64,000 nucleotides of DNA from Lentzea pudingi (GTDB lineage: Bacteria; Actinomycetota; Actinomycetes; Mycobacteriales; Pseudonocardiaceae): positions 279,366-343,365 of the forward strand of contig NZ_BMNC01000001.1 of assembly GCF_014646255.1 (NCBI RefSeq), in the 5' to 3' direction. Made by a program: the position numbers and the translations under genes. The notes beneath the pieces were generated by a model. That model was not told where the DNA came from. It made no database searches and worked only from the letters and a program-made list of their open reading frames with translations. Positions 6,844-15,006 of this stretch are shown piece after piece (the first letter of the stretch is position 1; each line of letters starts with the position of its first letter).

Positions 6844-9444
6844 ATGGACAAGGCTAAGAGGGCTTCTCGCACGGTCGTGGCGTTGTGGACGGCGGTACTG
6901 CTGGTGGCGGGCACCGTGATCGTGGTGCTGTCCACCGGGACCTCGCAGCCCGCCCTCGCGTTCCAGCAGGTCGGGCATTGGGTCTACAACGCGGCGCAGA
7001 AGGCGTTGCTGCACGTCGACGGTGGTACGAAGCAGGTCGACGCCAAGATCGACGGGGTCGACGCCGATCCTGGATCGCAGGCGGTGCAGGGGGATCGTGA
7101 CGTCTACCTGGTGTCGGGCCGCAAGGTGATCGTGTTCGGCAAGTCCAAGCTGACCGTGGACGACTCCGTCGCCGTCGACATCGGGGACGAACCGGTCGGC
7201 ATCGAGGTCGTCGGCGGGCCCTACCTCGTCTATCAGCGCGCCGGCACGATCGTGCGCTTCGGCAAGGGCATGACCAAGGTCGCCGTCGGCGGCGAGGTGA
7301 CGCACCCCGTCGCCACGCCGGAGGGCACGGTGTGGGTGAACCGCCAGGACAACCGCGCGTTGTGCCGTCTGCAGCGGGACAAGTCCGACGTGCGGTGCCC
7401 CGCGTCCGTTCCAGATGGACACTCGGGCGCGTTGTCTGTCGTCGGTGACGACGCGGTGTTCGTCGACGTCGTGTCCGGCGCCGCGCACGTCCTGTCGGAA
7501 TCGGGACTGGGCAAGGCCGTTCAGCTCGGCGTCACGCTGCCCGAACGCGCCCAGGTCGCCGATCACGGTGTGGCCGGTCGGCTGCCGGTGCTGGACCAGG
7601 ACCGGGACGTGTTGCTGTTGACCGACGTCAGCGGGATGCGAGCAGGGCGGACCGCGGCACCCGCCGTGCCGATCGCGCTCGAACCTGGCGACTACAGCAA
7701 ACCGGTGTCCTCGAAGGAAGCCGTCAGCGTGCTCGACCACACGCGCAACCGCTTGCTCACCTTCGGTCCGGACGGCCGGCCCCGGTCGACCACCGAACTG
7801 GGGAAGGGGCGCTCGCGGATGACGCGGGGCGAGGACGGCCGGGTGTACGTCGACGACGTGGCCGGCGAACGGCTGCTGGTGGTCGACGTCGACGGCAAGG
7901 TCAGCCAGGTCGACGTGAACGCCAAGACCCCGCCGAAGGCGCAGACGGCTCCGGTCGTGCCCCCGCAGGCGCAGCTGCCGCCGCCTCCTCCGGCACCCAA
8001 GCCCGCTGACCCCGCGAAGCCCGCCGCTCCTCCGGGCGCGCCCGCGTCCGTGTCGGCGCAGCCAGGCAACTCTGAAGTGTCACTGTCGTGGGCCGCCGCG
8101 CCCGCCAACGGCGGTGCCATCAGCAGCTACCAGGTCACGTGGCGCACAACAGCGGGCAGCGGAACGAGTGGTGCGCGGACCGTGGCCGGGAACGACCTGT
8201 CGGCGCGCATCGACGGGCTGCGCAACGGTTCCACCTACGTCTTCACGGTCGGCGCCACCAACAGCGCGGGCAGCGGGCCGACCACCGACTCGTCACCGGT
8301 CAAACCGAGCTCGGAGATCCCGGGGGAGCCGTCGGACGTGCGTGCCGAGGCCGCCGCGGACGGTTCGGTGAACGTGACGTGGCAGGCCGCAGACGGCCAG
8401 GGCCACGACGTGACCTCGTACTCCGTGACGGCGACGGGAGCCGACGGCAGCACATCGCCCGCGCAGCCGAGCACCGGCACGAACGCGACGATCGCCGCCG
8501 GTGTGCTGCAGGTGGGCCAGCAGCACACGTTCAAGGTCACGGCGACGAACGACCTCGGGCTCACCGGCAAGGAGTCGCCCGAGAGCAACTCCGTCACGCC
8601 GTACGAGCCCGCCGCGGCACCGGGAGCGTTCACCGCGACGCCGGGGGACGGCACGCTCGCGCTGGCCTGGACCGAACCCGATCTCGGCGGCGGCGATCTC
8701 GTCGGCTACGTCGTCGCGGGCAACGGTGTGCCGAGCCGGACGGTCACCACGACGTCCACCACCTACACCGGCCTGGCCAACGGCACCGCGCGCACCATGA
8801 CCGTGCACGCGCTGACGCGGGAGCAGGGCAGGACCTCGGGTCCGCAGGCGACCGGCGCCACCGCCACGACCACCGCGACGCCCGGCACCTCGCCGCTGGT
8901 GCACCTCACCGGCGCCGGATCGTCGGGTGACCGGCAGATCACGGTGAACGTCAACGTCGACACGCGCGGCAGTGGTGCCGTCACGTGCCACGTCGTGTTC
9001 AACGGCGCCACGAGGTGGACCGGTGGATGTGCTGGGGCACAAGGAATCACGGTCGGCGGCCTCGCCTACGCGACGACTTACGACATCTACGTCGAGGGCA
9101 GCAACTCCTACGGCAGGGGACCGGCGAGCGGACACGCGTCCGTACGCACCAACGACCCGCCGCCACCGCCGCGCACGGTCACGGTGTCCAAGGGCGCATC
9201 GACCTCTCGGCCAGGAGAGTGCGGACCCCCGTGCAACTTCGTCCAGATCGAAGTGCGCAATTTCGCCCCCAACGCGACCTTCCGGGTCGACTGCGACTCA
9301 CCGCCGGGAGCGAGCTACTGGAACTACACGTTGCGCACCAACGGAAGTGGCGCAGCGAGCAGCGCGGTGTGCTTCTACGGCTATGGCGGCAGACAGGTCG
9401 CGGCAAGGGTCGACGGTGTCCCGTCGAACGTCATTGTCTGGTAA
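6844..9444 (+). CDS. Membrane-anchored extracellular protein: beta-propeller-like region plus Fn3 repeats
   Basis: 866 aa. One N-terminal membrane anchor (about residues 11-32, TVVALWTAVLLVAGTVIVVL) is followed by about 320 residues of repeated beta-strand blades reading like an NHL/WD propeller, then a Pro-rich linker (about 365-400, with PPPPPAPKPADPAKP). Three or four fibronectin type III modules follow (about 398-770, signature GLRNGSTYVFTVGATN), then a Cys-containing C-terminal domain (CGPPCNF, 779-866). All of it would face the outside. It heads a tight run with MoxR, DUF58 and transglutaminase-like genes, so it is probably a cell-wall or sensor component of that machine. Exact function unknown. 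Confidence 0.75.
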   Translation: MDKAKRASRTVVALWTAVLLVAGTVIVVLSTGTSQPALAFQQVGHWVYNAAQKALLHVDGGTKQVDAKIDGVDADPGSQAVQGDRDVYLVSGRKVIVFGKSKLTVDDSVAVDIGDEPVGIEVVGGPYLVYQRAGTIVRFGKGMTKVAVGGEVTHPVATPEGTVWVNRQDNRALCRLQRDKSDVRCPASVPDGHSGALSVVGDDAVFVDVVSGAAHVLSESGLGKAVQLGVTLPERAQVADHGVAGRLPVLDQDRDVLLLTDVSGMRAGRTAAPAVPIALEPGDYSKPVSSKEAVSVLDHTRNRLLTFGPDGRPRSTTELGKGRSRMTRGEDGRVYVDDVAGERLLVVDVDGKVSQVDVNAKTPPKAQTAPVVPPQAQLPPPPPAPKPADPAKPAAPPGAPASVSAQPGNSEVSLSWAAAPANGGAISSYQVTWRTTAGSGTSGARTVAGNDLSARIDGLRNGSTYVFTVGATNSAGSGPTTDSSPVKPSSEIPGEPSDVRAEAAADGSVNVTWQAADGQGHDVTSYSVTATGADGSTSPAQPSTGTNATIAAGVLQVGQQHTFKVTATNDLGLTGKESPESNSVTPYEPAAAPGAFTATPGDGTLALAWTEPDLGGGDLVGYVVAGNGVPSRTVTTTSTTYTGLANGTARTMTVHALTREQGRTSGPQATGATATTTATPGTSPLVHLTGAGSSGDRQITVNVNVDTRGSGAVTCHVVFNGATRWTGGCAGAQGITVGGLAYATTYDIYVEGSNSYGRGPASGHASVRTNDPPPPPRTVTVSKGASTSRPGECGPPCNFVQIEVRNFAPNATFRVDCDSPPGASYWNYTLRTNGSGAASSAVCFYGYGGRQVAARVDGVPSNVIVW

Positions 9445-9471
9445 TCAGAGTCTGAAAAGGACGGTCACGTC

Positions 9472-10425
9472 ATGGACGCCGCCACCAACCCGGCCGTCGT
9501 GTACAACCGGATCGCCGCCAACGTGCAGCGGGTCATCCACGGCAAGCCCGACGTGGTGCGGCTCGTGCTCACGGCGTTGCTGGCCGAGGGACACGTGCTG
9601 ATCGAGGACAAACCGGGCCTCGGCAAGACCACGCTGGCTCACTGCATCGCGCGCAGCGTGCACGGCAGCTGGAGTCGCATTCAGTTCACGCCGGACCTGC
9701 TGCCGTCCGACATCACGGGTACCTCGATGTACCACCAGGGCGAGGGTGAGTTCCGCTTCCACCCCGGCCCGGTGTTCGCGAACATCGTGCTCGCCGACGA
9801 GATCAACCGCGCGACCCCGAAGACCCAGTCGGCGCTGCTCGAGGTCATGGCCGAGCGCCAGGTGACCAACGACCGGCAGCGCTACCCGCTGGAGCGGCCG
9901 TTCATGGTGGTGGGCACGCAGAACCCGATCGAGCTGTCCGGCACCTACCGGCTGCCGGAGGCGCAGCTCGACCGGTTCCTGATGCGTGTGTCGATGGGCT
10001 ACCCGCAGCCGCACGCCGAGGTGCAGGTGCTGCTGGCCGACAGCGAGCAGATGACGCCGGACCGCCTGCAGTCCGTCGTGGACCTGCGTGACCTGGCCAT
10101 GGCAATCGAGGGCGTGCGACGGGTGCACGCGGATTCGGACGTGTGCGCGTACATCGTGCAGCTCGCCACGGCCACGCGGGAGCACGCCGACGTCCTGCAC
10201 GGCGTCAGCCCGCGAGGCAGCGTCGCGCTCCTCCGTGCCGCACGTGCGTGGGCGTCCATCGAGAACAGGGACTTCGTGGTGGTCGACGACGTGAAGCAGG
10301 TCGCGCACGCCGTGTTCGAGCACCGGCTCATCCTCACGCCGGAGGCGGAACTCGCCCGCCGGACCGCCTCGGACGTGGTCCGGTCGGTGCTCGGGAAGAT
10401 CAACCCGGTAGGAATCCGCCGATGA
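9472..10425 (+). CDS. MoxR-family AAA+ ATPase
   Basis: 317 aa with Walker A EDKPGLGKTT, Walker B NIVLADEINRA, sensor segment GTQNPIELSGTYRLPEAQLDRF and the C-terminal lid (HGVSPRGSVALLRAARAWA). This is the full-length MoxR pattern. MoxR proteins act as chaperone-like ATPases that mature or insert protein complexes, usually with a DUF58 partner encoded next door, as here: the DUF58 gene starts 4 bases before this stop. A purine-rich ribosome site (AAAAGGA) precedes ATG 9472. It has no membrane segment and is expected in the cytoplasm. Confidence 0.92.
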   Translation: MDAATNPAVVYNRIAANVQRVIHGKPDVVRLVLTALLAEGHVLIEDKPGLGKTTLAHCIARSVHGSWSRIQFTPDLLPSDITGTSMYHQGEGEFRFHPGPVFANIVLADEINRATPKTQSALLEVMAERQVTNDRQRYPLERPFMVVGTQNPIELSGTYRLPEAQLDRFLMRVSMGYPQPHAEVQVLLADSEQMTPDRLQSVVDLRDLAMAIEGVRRVHADSDVCAYIVQLATATREHADVLHGVSPRGSVALLRAARAWASIENRDFVVVDDVKQVAHAVFEHRLILTPEAELARRTASDVVRSVLGKINPVGIRR

Positions 10426-11546
10426 GACTCACCGCCCGGGGCATCGGACTCGGCCTGTCCTCGGTGGCGCTGGGAACTTGGGGAGTCCACTTCGGACATC
10501 CGCTGGTGCTGTTGCTCGGTGTTGCCGGCGCGGCCGCGGTTCTCGCGTCCCTGGCGGTGACGAGCGGCAAGGTCGACGTCGAACCCGAACGCGACATCCA
10601 TCCCGCGTGGGTGGAGGCAGGCCAGGCCGCGGTGGCCCAGATCGTCGTGCGCAACACCACGTCACGACGATCGCCCGCCGTGGTGGCCCGGGACCGCCGC
10701 GACGACGCCGAGGAGATGATCCCGGTGCCGGGGCTGGCACCGGGCAGGTCGTCGCGGCACACCTACTCGCTCCCGACGCGCAGGCGCGGCAGGCTGGTCA
10801 TCGGACCCGTCGCGTTCGAGCGCGAGGACGCCTTCGGGCTGGCGCGCAACCGGGTGCTGAAGGGTGAGACGTCCGTCCTGCACGTGCATCCACGGCTGCA
10901 CGCGGCCGGAAGTGTCGCGGCGGGCGTGCGCAAGCACAGCCACGAGGGACTGGTCGAGCTGACGTCTCAGCGCGGCGCCGCCGAGTTGCGGTCGCTTCGG
11001 GAGTACGTCACCGGGGACGAACCGCGGCACGTGCACTGGAAGGCGTCCGCGCGCACCGGCAAGCTCATGGTGCGGGACATGGTCGATCCGGACGAGGTGC
11101 GCTGCACCGTCGTGCTGGACGACCGCGCCGAGGTGTTCGAACCCGATCTGTTCGAGGCGGCCGTGGAGGTGGCGGCCTCGCTGGCCCACGCGTCCGCGCT
11201 CGACGACCTGCACACGAGGGTGCGCATGGCGACCGGTGCGGACGTCGGCACCACGGGAGGTGCGGTGGGCAGCCGGAAGATCCTCGAGGTGCTGAGCGAG
11301 GTCGGCCAGTCCGCGGAGGGCTTCCGGCTCGACGGCCTCGGCGGAGGGTCCGCCGGCCACCTGGTGTTCGTGTCACATCGCCCGGCACCGGACGTGATCG
11401 CCTCGCTGACGCGCTGGGGTGCGACGACCACGGTGATCGACCTGGCCGGCGATCCGGCGGCCGAGAACCACGCCGGGGTGCGGAGGATCGTCGCGGCGGA
11501 CGCGGCCTCGGCTGTGGCCCTGTGGAACCGGGGAGGCCGGGGATGA
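10422..11546 (+). CDS. DUF58 membrane protein, MoxR partner
   Basis: ATG 10422 overlaps the MoxR stop (ATGA). The 374-aa product begins with two membrane helices (about residues 8-45), then an immunoglobulin-like region, and the DUF58 signature LREYVTGDEPRHVHWKASAR followed by a von Willebrand-like fold ending WNRGGRG. DUF58 proteins are the usual clients or adaptors of MoxR ATPases and are often encoded with transglutaminase-like membrane proteins. The next gene starts inside this one (ATG 11543). Translational coupling implies a fixed stoichiometry. Confidence 0.88.
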   Translation: MRLTARGIGLGLSSVALGTWGVHFGHPLVLLLGVAGAAAVLASLAVTSGKVDVEPERDIHPAWVEAGQAAVAQIVVRNTTSRRSPAVVARDRRDDAEEMIPVPGLAPGRSSRHTYSLPTRRRGRLVIGPVAFEREDAFGLARNRVLKGETSVLHVHPRLHAAGSVAAGVRKHSHEGLVELTSQRGAAELRSLREYVTGDEPRHVHWKASARTGKLMVRDMVDPDEVRCTVVLDDRAEVFEPDLFEAAVEVAASLAHASALDDLHTRVRMATGADVGTTGGAVGSRKILEVLSEVGQSAEGFRLDGLGGGSAGHLVFVSHRPAPDVIASLTRWGATTTVIDLAGDPAAENHAGVRRIVAADAASAVALWNRGGRG

Positions 11547-13600
11547 GAACGCGAGTCGGCGCCTGGGGCGTCGTGGCGGCGGCAGTGGTCGCGGGCCTGC
11601 TGTTCGCGCCTGTCTTCAGTCTGGGCGCGCTGATCCTGCCGCTGGCCGGCGTGGCCGTCGTCGCGGTGCTGGCCGACGAACTCGTGACGCGCAAGCCCTC
11701 GGTCGCGACCTGGCGCCCGGCGCTCGTGCTCGTGGCCGGCCTGGTCGTGGTGTTCGAGGTGGTCGTCGCCCGGGGTGTGCCCGGACTCGGCGACTTCGCG
11801 GTGTTCGGCGACGGCGTGCTCAACGGGTGGCGTGCCGCCCTGGAGAGCACGTGGCCGGCGCGTCCCGAACCCCGGCTGGTCCTGTTCGTGCCGGTGCTCG
11901 TCCTGCTGGCCTGTGTGCTGGGGCTGGAACTGCTGCGCCGCAACGGACCTCTGCTCGCCCTTCTGCCGAGCGCCGGCGTGCTGGTGCTGGCGCAGGCCTT
12001 CGTGGCCATGAAGGGCGCGGACGCCGTCGCGTGGGCCCTGGCCTACGGGGCGGTCGCCGGCCTTGTGCTCGGTTCGGCCGTCCTGTCGCGGACGACCTTG
12101 CGGGCGACGGCGGCGGCAGCGACGGCGGTCGCGCTGGTCGCCGCGGGTGTGCTGCTGCCCGCGCTGGGCACGCCGATGTCGTTGCACGACGAGCAGAAGC
12201 CACCGGAACTGCCGGCCGCGCTCGTCAACCCGCTCGACGAGATGGGCGGACGGCTGGCCGACCCCGAACAGGCCGTGTTCCGGGTCCGGAGCCAGGCCGA
12301 GGTCGACAGGTGGACGCTCGCCGTTTTCGACCGGTTCGACGGCGTGACCTGGTACCGCGACAACGGTTTCCGCGCCCTGGGCGCCGAACTCCCCGCCGAC
12401 CCCGCGGTCACCGTGCCGACCCGTCTCGCACATGCCACGATCATCCGTGACGCCGCCGCGCCGCTGTGGCTGCCGACCCAGTCGCGGACCGCGGCCGTCA
12501 CGGGGCTGGCCCCGGCGGTGGACCCGGAGACCGGTGTACTGATCACCGCCGCCACCACCGGAACCTATGAACTGCGGTGGCGTGCCCCGCAGACGCGTCC
12601 GGAGGACTACGCGTCGTACTCGCTGGACGCGCAGTCCGCCGGCCTGAGCGACGTCCCGGAAGGGCTCGACGCGCTGGCGAAGGACGCCGTGGGGGACGCC
12701 GGACCGTCGTTCGCGAGCGCACTCGTGATGGAGAAGTGGTTCCAGGACAACTACAAGGTCGCGGAAGGCGACGACCTGCCCACCGGCAGGGCGTACCCGC
12801 AGCTCCTGCACTTCCTCACCGCCGCCAAGCGCGGCACCACCGAGCAGTTCGCGTCGGCGTACGTCGTTCTCGCGCGGCTGCGGGGGATTCCCGCCCGGCT
12901 CGCGGTGGGCTTCCGCGACCGCGGCGCCGAGGCGCTCGACGGTGACGGCCACCGCGTGGTGCGCAACAAGGACGCTTTCGCGTGGCCCGAGATCGCGGTC
13001 GCGGGGGTCGGCTGGGTTCCCCTCGATCCGAGTGGCACGGTGGCGGCGGTCAAACAGGACGCCGCCAAGCCGAAACCACCGGAACAGCAGAAGATCCCCG
13101 ACGCCAGCGACACCATCAAGCAGGACCAGGTCCAGTCCACAACGCCCGCACTGCCCACGCCCCCGGCGCCGGAGTCGACGGACTGGTGGCTGATCACCGC
13201 GATCGTGCTGGCCGCGCTCCTGCTCCTCGCCGGTCTCGCCGTCCCTTTGACGAAGGTGCTCCGCAGGCGGACGCGCCGACGCGGAGATCCGCGCAAGGCG
13301 GTGGTCGGCGCGGCACAGGAAGTGCACGACGTGTTGCGAGAGCACGGTTTGCCCGTCACCACGGGTATGACCATGCGCGAGATCGCCCGCGAGACGGCGG
13401 ACGTCCTCGACCCACGAGTGGGCCACGAGCTCAGCGAACTGGGCGGTGTGGTCGACCACGCCCTGTGGTCCGGCCGCCCGCCGGACTCCCGGCACGTCGA
13501 ACGCGCCTGGCAGGTGGTGGGTTCGGTGCGCAAGGGCGTGCGGGTGCTGCCGCGGAAGGTTCGCCTCCGCGCCGCCGTCGCGCCGGCGCGGAGGCGATGA
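11543..13600 (+). CDS. Transglutaminase-fold membrane protein, catalytic residues replaced
   Basis: 685 aa: about six N-terminal helices (1-215), an extracellular transglutaminase-like core (about 390-510), a Pro-rich stretch, one more helix (WWLITAIVLAALLLLAGLAV) and a cytoplasmic DUF4129-like tail. In active members the core reads G-x-CEQFASA with a later HAWVEV. Here the same places read RGTTEQFASAYVVLARLRG and DAFAWPEIAV, so the nucleophilic Cys is Thr and the His is Phe; the Asp remains in PLDPSG. It is therefore probably a pseudoenzyme with a structural or sensing role. The gene overlaps the DUF58 stop and ends 3 bases from the convergent kinase gene. Confidence 0.85.
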   Translation: MRTRVGAWGVVAAAVVAGLLFAPVFSLGALILPLAGVAVVAVLADELVTRKPSVATWRPALVLVAGLVVVFEVVVARGVPGLGDFAVFGDGVLNGWRAALESTWPARPEPRLVLFVPVLVLLACVLGLELLRRNGPLLALLPSAGVLVLAQAFVAMKGADAVAWALAYGAVAGLVLGSAVLSRTTLRATAAAATAVALVAAGVLLPALGTPMSLHDEQKPPELPAALVNPLDEMGGRLADPEQAVFRVRSQAEVDRWTLAVFDRFDGVTWYRDNGFRALGAELPADPAVTVPTRLAHATIIRDAAAPLWLPTQSRTAAVTGLAPAVDPETGVLITAATTGTYELRWRAPQTRPEDYASYSLDAQSAGLSDVPEGLDALAKDAVGDAGPSFASALVMEKWFQDNYKVAEGDDLPTGRAYPQLLHFLTAAKRGTTEQFASAYVVLARLRGIPARLAVGFRDRGAEALDGDGHRVVRNKDAFAWPEIAVAGVGWVPLDPSGTVAAVKQDAAKPKPPEQQKIPDASDTIKQDQVQSTTPALPTPPAPESTDWWLITAIVLAALLLLAGLAVPLTKVLRRRTRRRGDPRKAVVGAAQEVHDVLREHGLPVTTGMTMREIARETADVLDPRVGHELSELGGVVDHALWSGRPPDSRHVERAWQVVGSVRKGVRVLPRKVRLRAAVAPARRR

Positions 13601-13603
13601 CCC

Positions 13604-14944
13604 TCAGTTCCGGCAACTGGCACCGCGGACGCCGATCGGGTCGCTCTCCACGGTCTGCTGTCCGTCGGTGCCCTGGATCGAGAAGCAGTACCGCGCCTGC
13701 GGGTCGATCTCCGCCGTGTAGCTCGTGTCCCGGGCGACAAGCGTGGTCTTCGGCTCGGACTCACCCTCCTTGGCCACCACGACGGCGTAGTCCAGGCCTG
13801 CCGGGCCGGTCCACCGCAGACGGACGGACTCGCCTTCGTCCACGGGCGGCGCCAAGGTGATGGTGTAACCCGCGGGGGCGCTGGACGAAGGCTGCGCCGG
13901 AGTGGCGGCGTCGTCGCTGGGCCACAGGAGAAGGGTGGCCGCGCCGAGCACCAGGACGCCGAGCACACTTGCCGCGATGACGACGCCCTTGCCTCGCTTG
14001 GGGATCTCGGCGGGCTTTGCCGATCCGGGACGAACCCTCGTCCCGGGTTGCATCGGGACGCCGGCAGCCCCGTCGTGGTCCGCGAGGGGACGCGCGCTGG
14101 TCTCCCGCACCACTCGCGGTGCCGGCGTGACCTCGACCGCGAACTCGGCCAGCCGGATCGAGGCGGTGCCCGCGTCAGGGCGCTGGTTCGCGGGTTCGGG
14201 GGTCATCATCTCGCCGAGCAGGTCGACGAGTCGTTGCGGCACAGCGGGATCGTGGATCTGGGGAAGCACCCCGGAGAGAGCCCGGTGCCTCGCCACGATG
14301 TCGCTCTCGCCGTTGTTCAGGGGAAACGCGACAGTGCCTGCCAGTGCGTAGTAGAGGGTGGAGCCGAGCCCGTACACGTCGGAGAATGCGCTCGGCTCGT
14401 TCTTCCACAGCTCCGGCGCAGCGTGTTCCCAGTTCGCGAGCTGCTCGTCGTCCTGGCCCGCCTGGGAATCGGCGCACAGACCGAAGTCGGAGAGCAGCGG
14501 ACGCCCGTCCAGGAACAGGACGTTGCCGGGCGTCACGTCGAGGTGCACCAGGCCCTTGCCGTGCAGCTCAGCCAGCGTCGCGGCGAGCAGGTGCCCGATC
14601 TCGGCGACCTCGGAGGGCGGCAGCGGCCCGGAGCGGACCACCCTGTCGCGCAACGATCCCTGGCACAGCTCCATCACGAGGTACGGCTGCGCGGTGACCG
14701 GGACGAACCCGTGGGAGTGCACCGTCACGACGTTCAGCCCGGACACCTTGCCGACCGACTTGCACTCCGCCTCGAACTGGGCGCGGGTGTGGCGGTCGCG
14801 GGCGCCGGCGCGGAAGACCTTCACCGCGGCGCGCCGGTCGAACTGGTGCTGGAAACCCTCGTACACCGTGGCGAAACCGCCGCTGCCCAGCACCCGCGTG
14901 AGCTGGATGTCCGGGATCTCGGGAAAGTTCTCCGGTTGTGACAC
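13604..14944 (-). CDS. PknB-type Ser/Thr protein kinase with extracellular Fn3 domain
   Basis: The start GTG at 14944 (VSQPENFPEIPDIQL) places the kinase domain at residue 13; the longer reading upstream is Arg-rich noise. 446 aa: glycine loop GSGGFATV (20-27), Lys42 in AVKVF, catalytic loop HLDVTPGN (a non-RD kinase: HLD instead of HRD), DFG, then a juxtamembrane stretch, one helix (VVIAASVLGVLVLGAATLLLW) and an external Fn3-like domain of about 90 residues ending in CRN. The Fn3 tail replaces PASTA modules, which suggests recognition of a protein or glycan partner. Divergent from the FHA-EccC gene, it is a likely writer of the phosphothreonine that the FHA domain would read. Confidence 0.9.
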   Translation of the reverse strand: MSQPENFPEIPDIQLTRVLGSGGFATVYEGFQHQFDRRAAVKVFRAGARDRHTRAQFEAECKSVGKVSGLNVVTVHSHGFVPVTAQPYLVMELCQGSLRDRVVRSGPLPPSEVAEIGHLLAATLAELHGKGLVHLDVTPGNVLFLDGRPLLSDFGLCADSQAGQDDEQLANWEHAAPELWKNEPSAFSDVYGLGSTLYYALAGTVAFPLNNGESDIVARHRALSGVLPQIHDPAVPQRLVDLLGEMMTPEPANQRPDAGTASIRLAEFAVEVTPAPRVVRETSARPLADHDGAAGVPMQPGTRVRPGSAKPAEIPKRGKGVVIAASVLGVLVLGAATLLLWPSDDAATPAQPSSSAPAGYTITLAPPVDEGESVRLRWTGPAGLDYAVVVAKEGESEPKTTLVARDTSYTAEIDPQARYCFSIQGTDGQQTVESDPIGVRGASCRN

Positions 14945-15006
14945 GCGAGGAGCGTAGCGCCAGGAACCCTTGTGGCGATATGCCTTGCGACGACCGGAGG
15001 TGGTGG

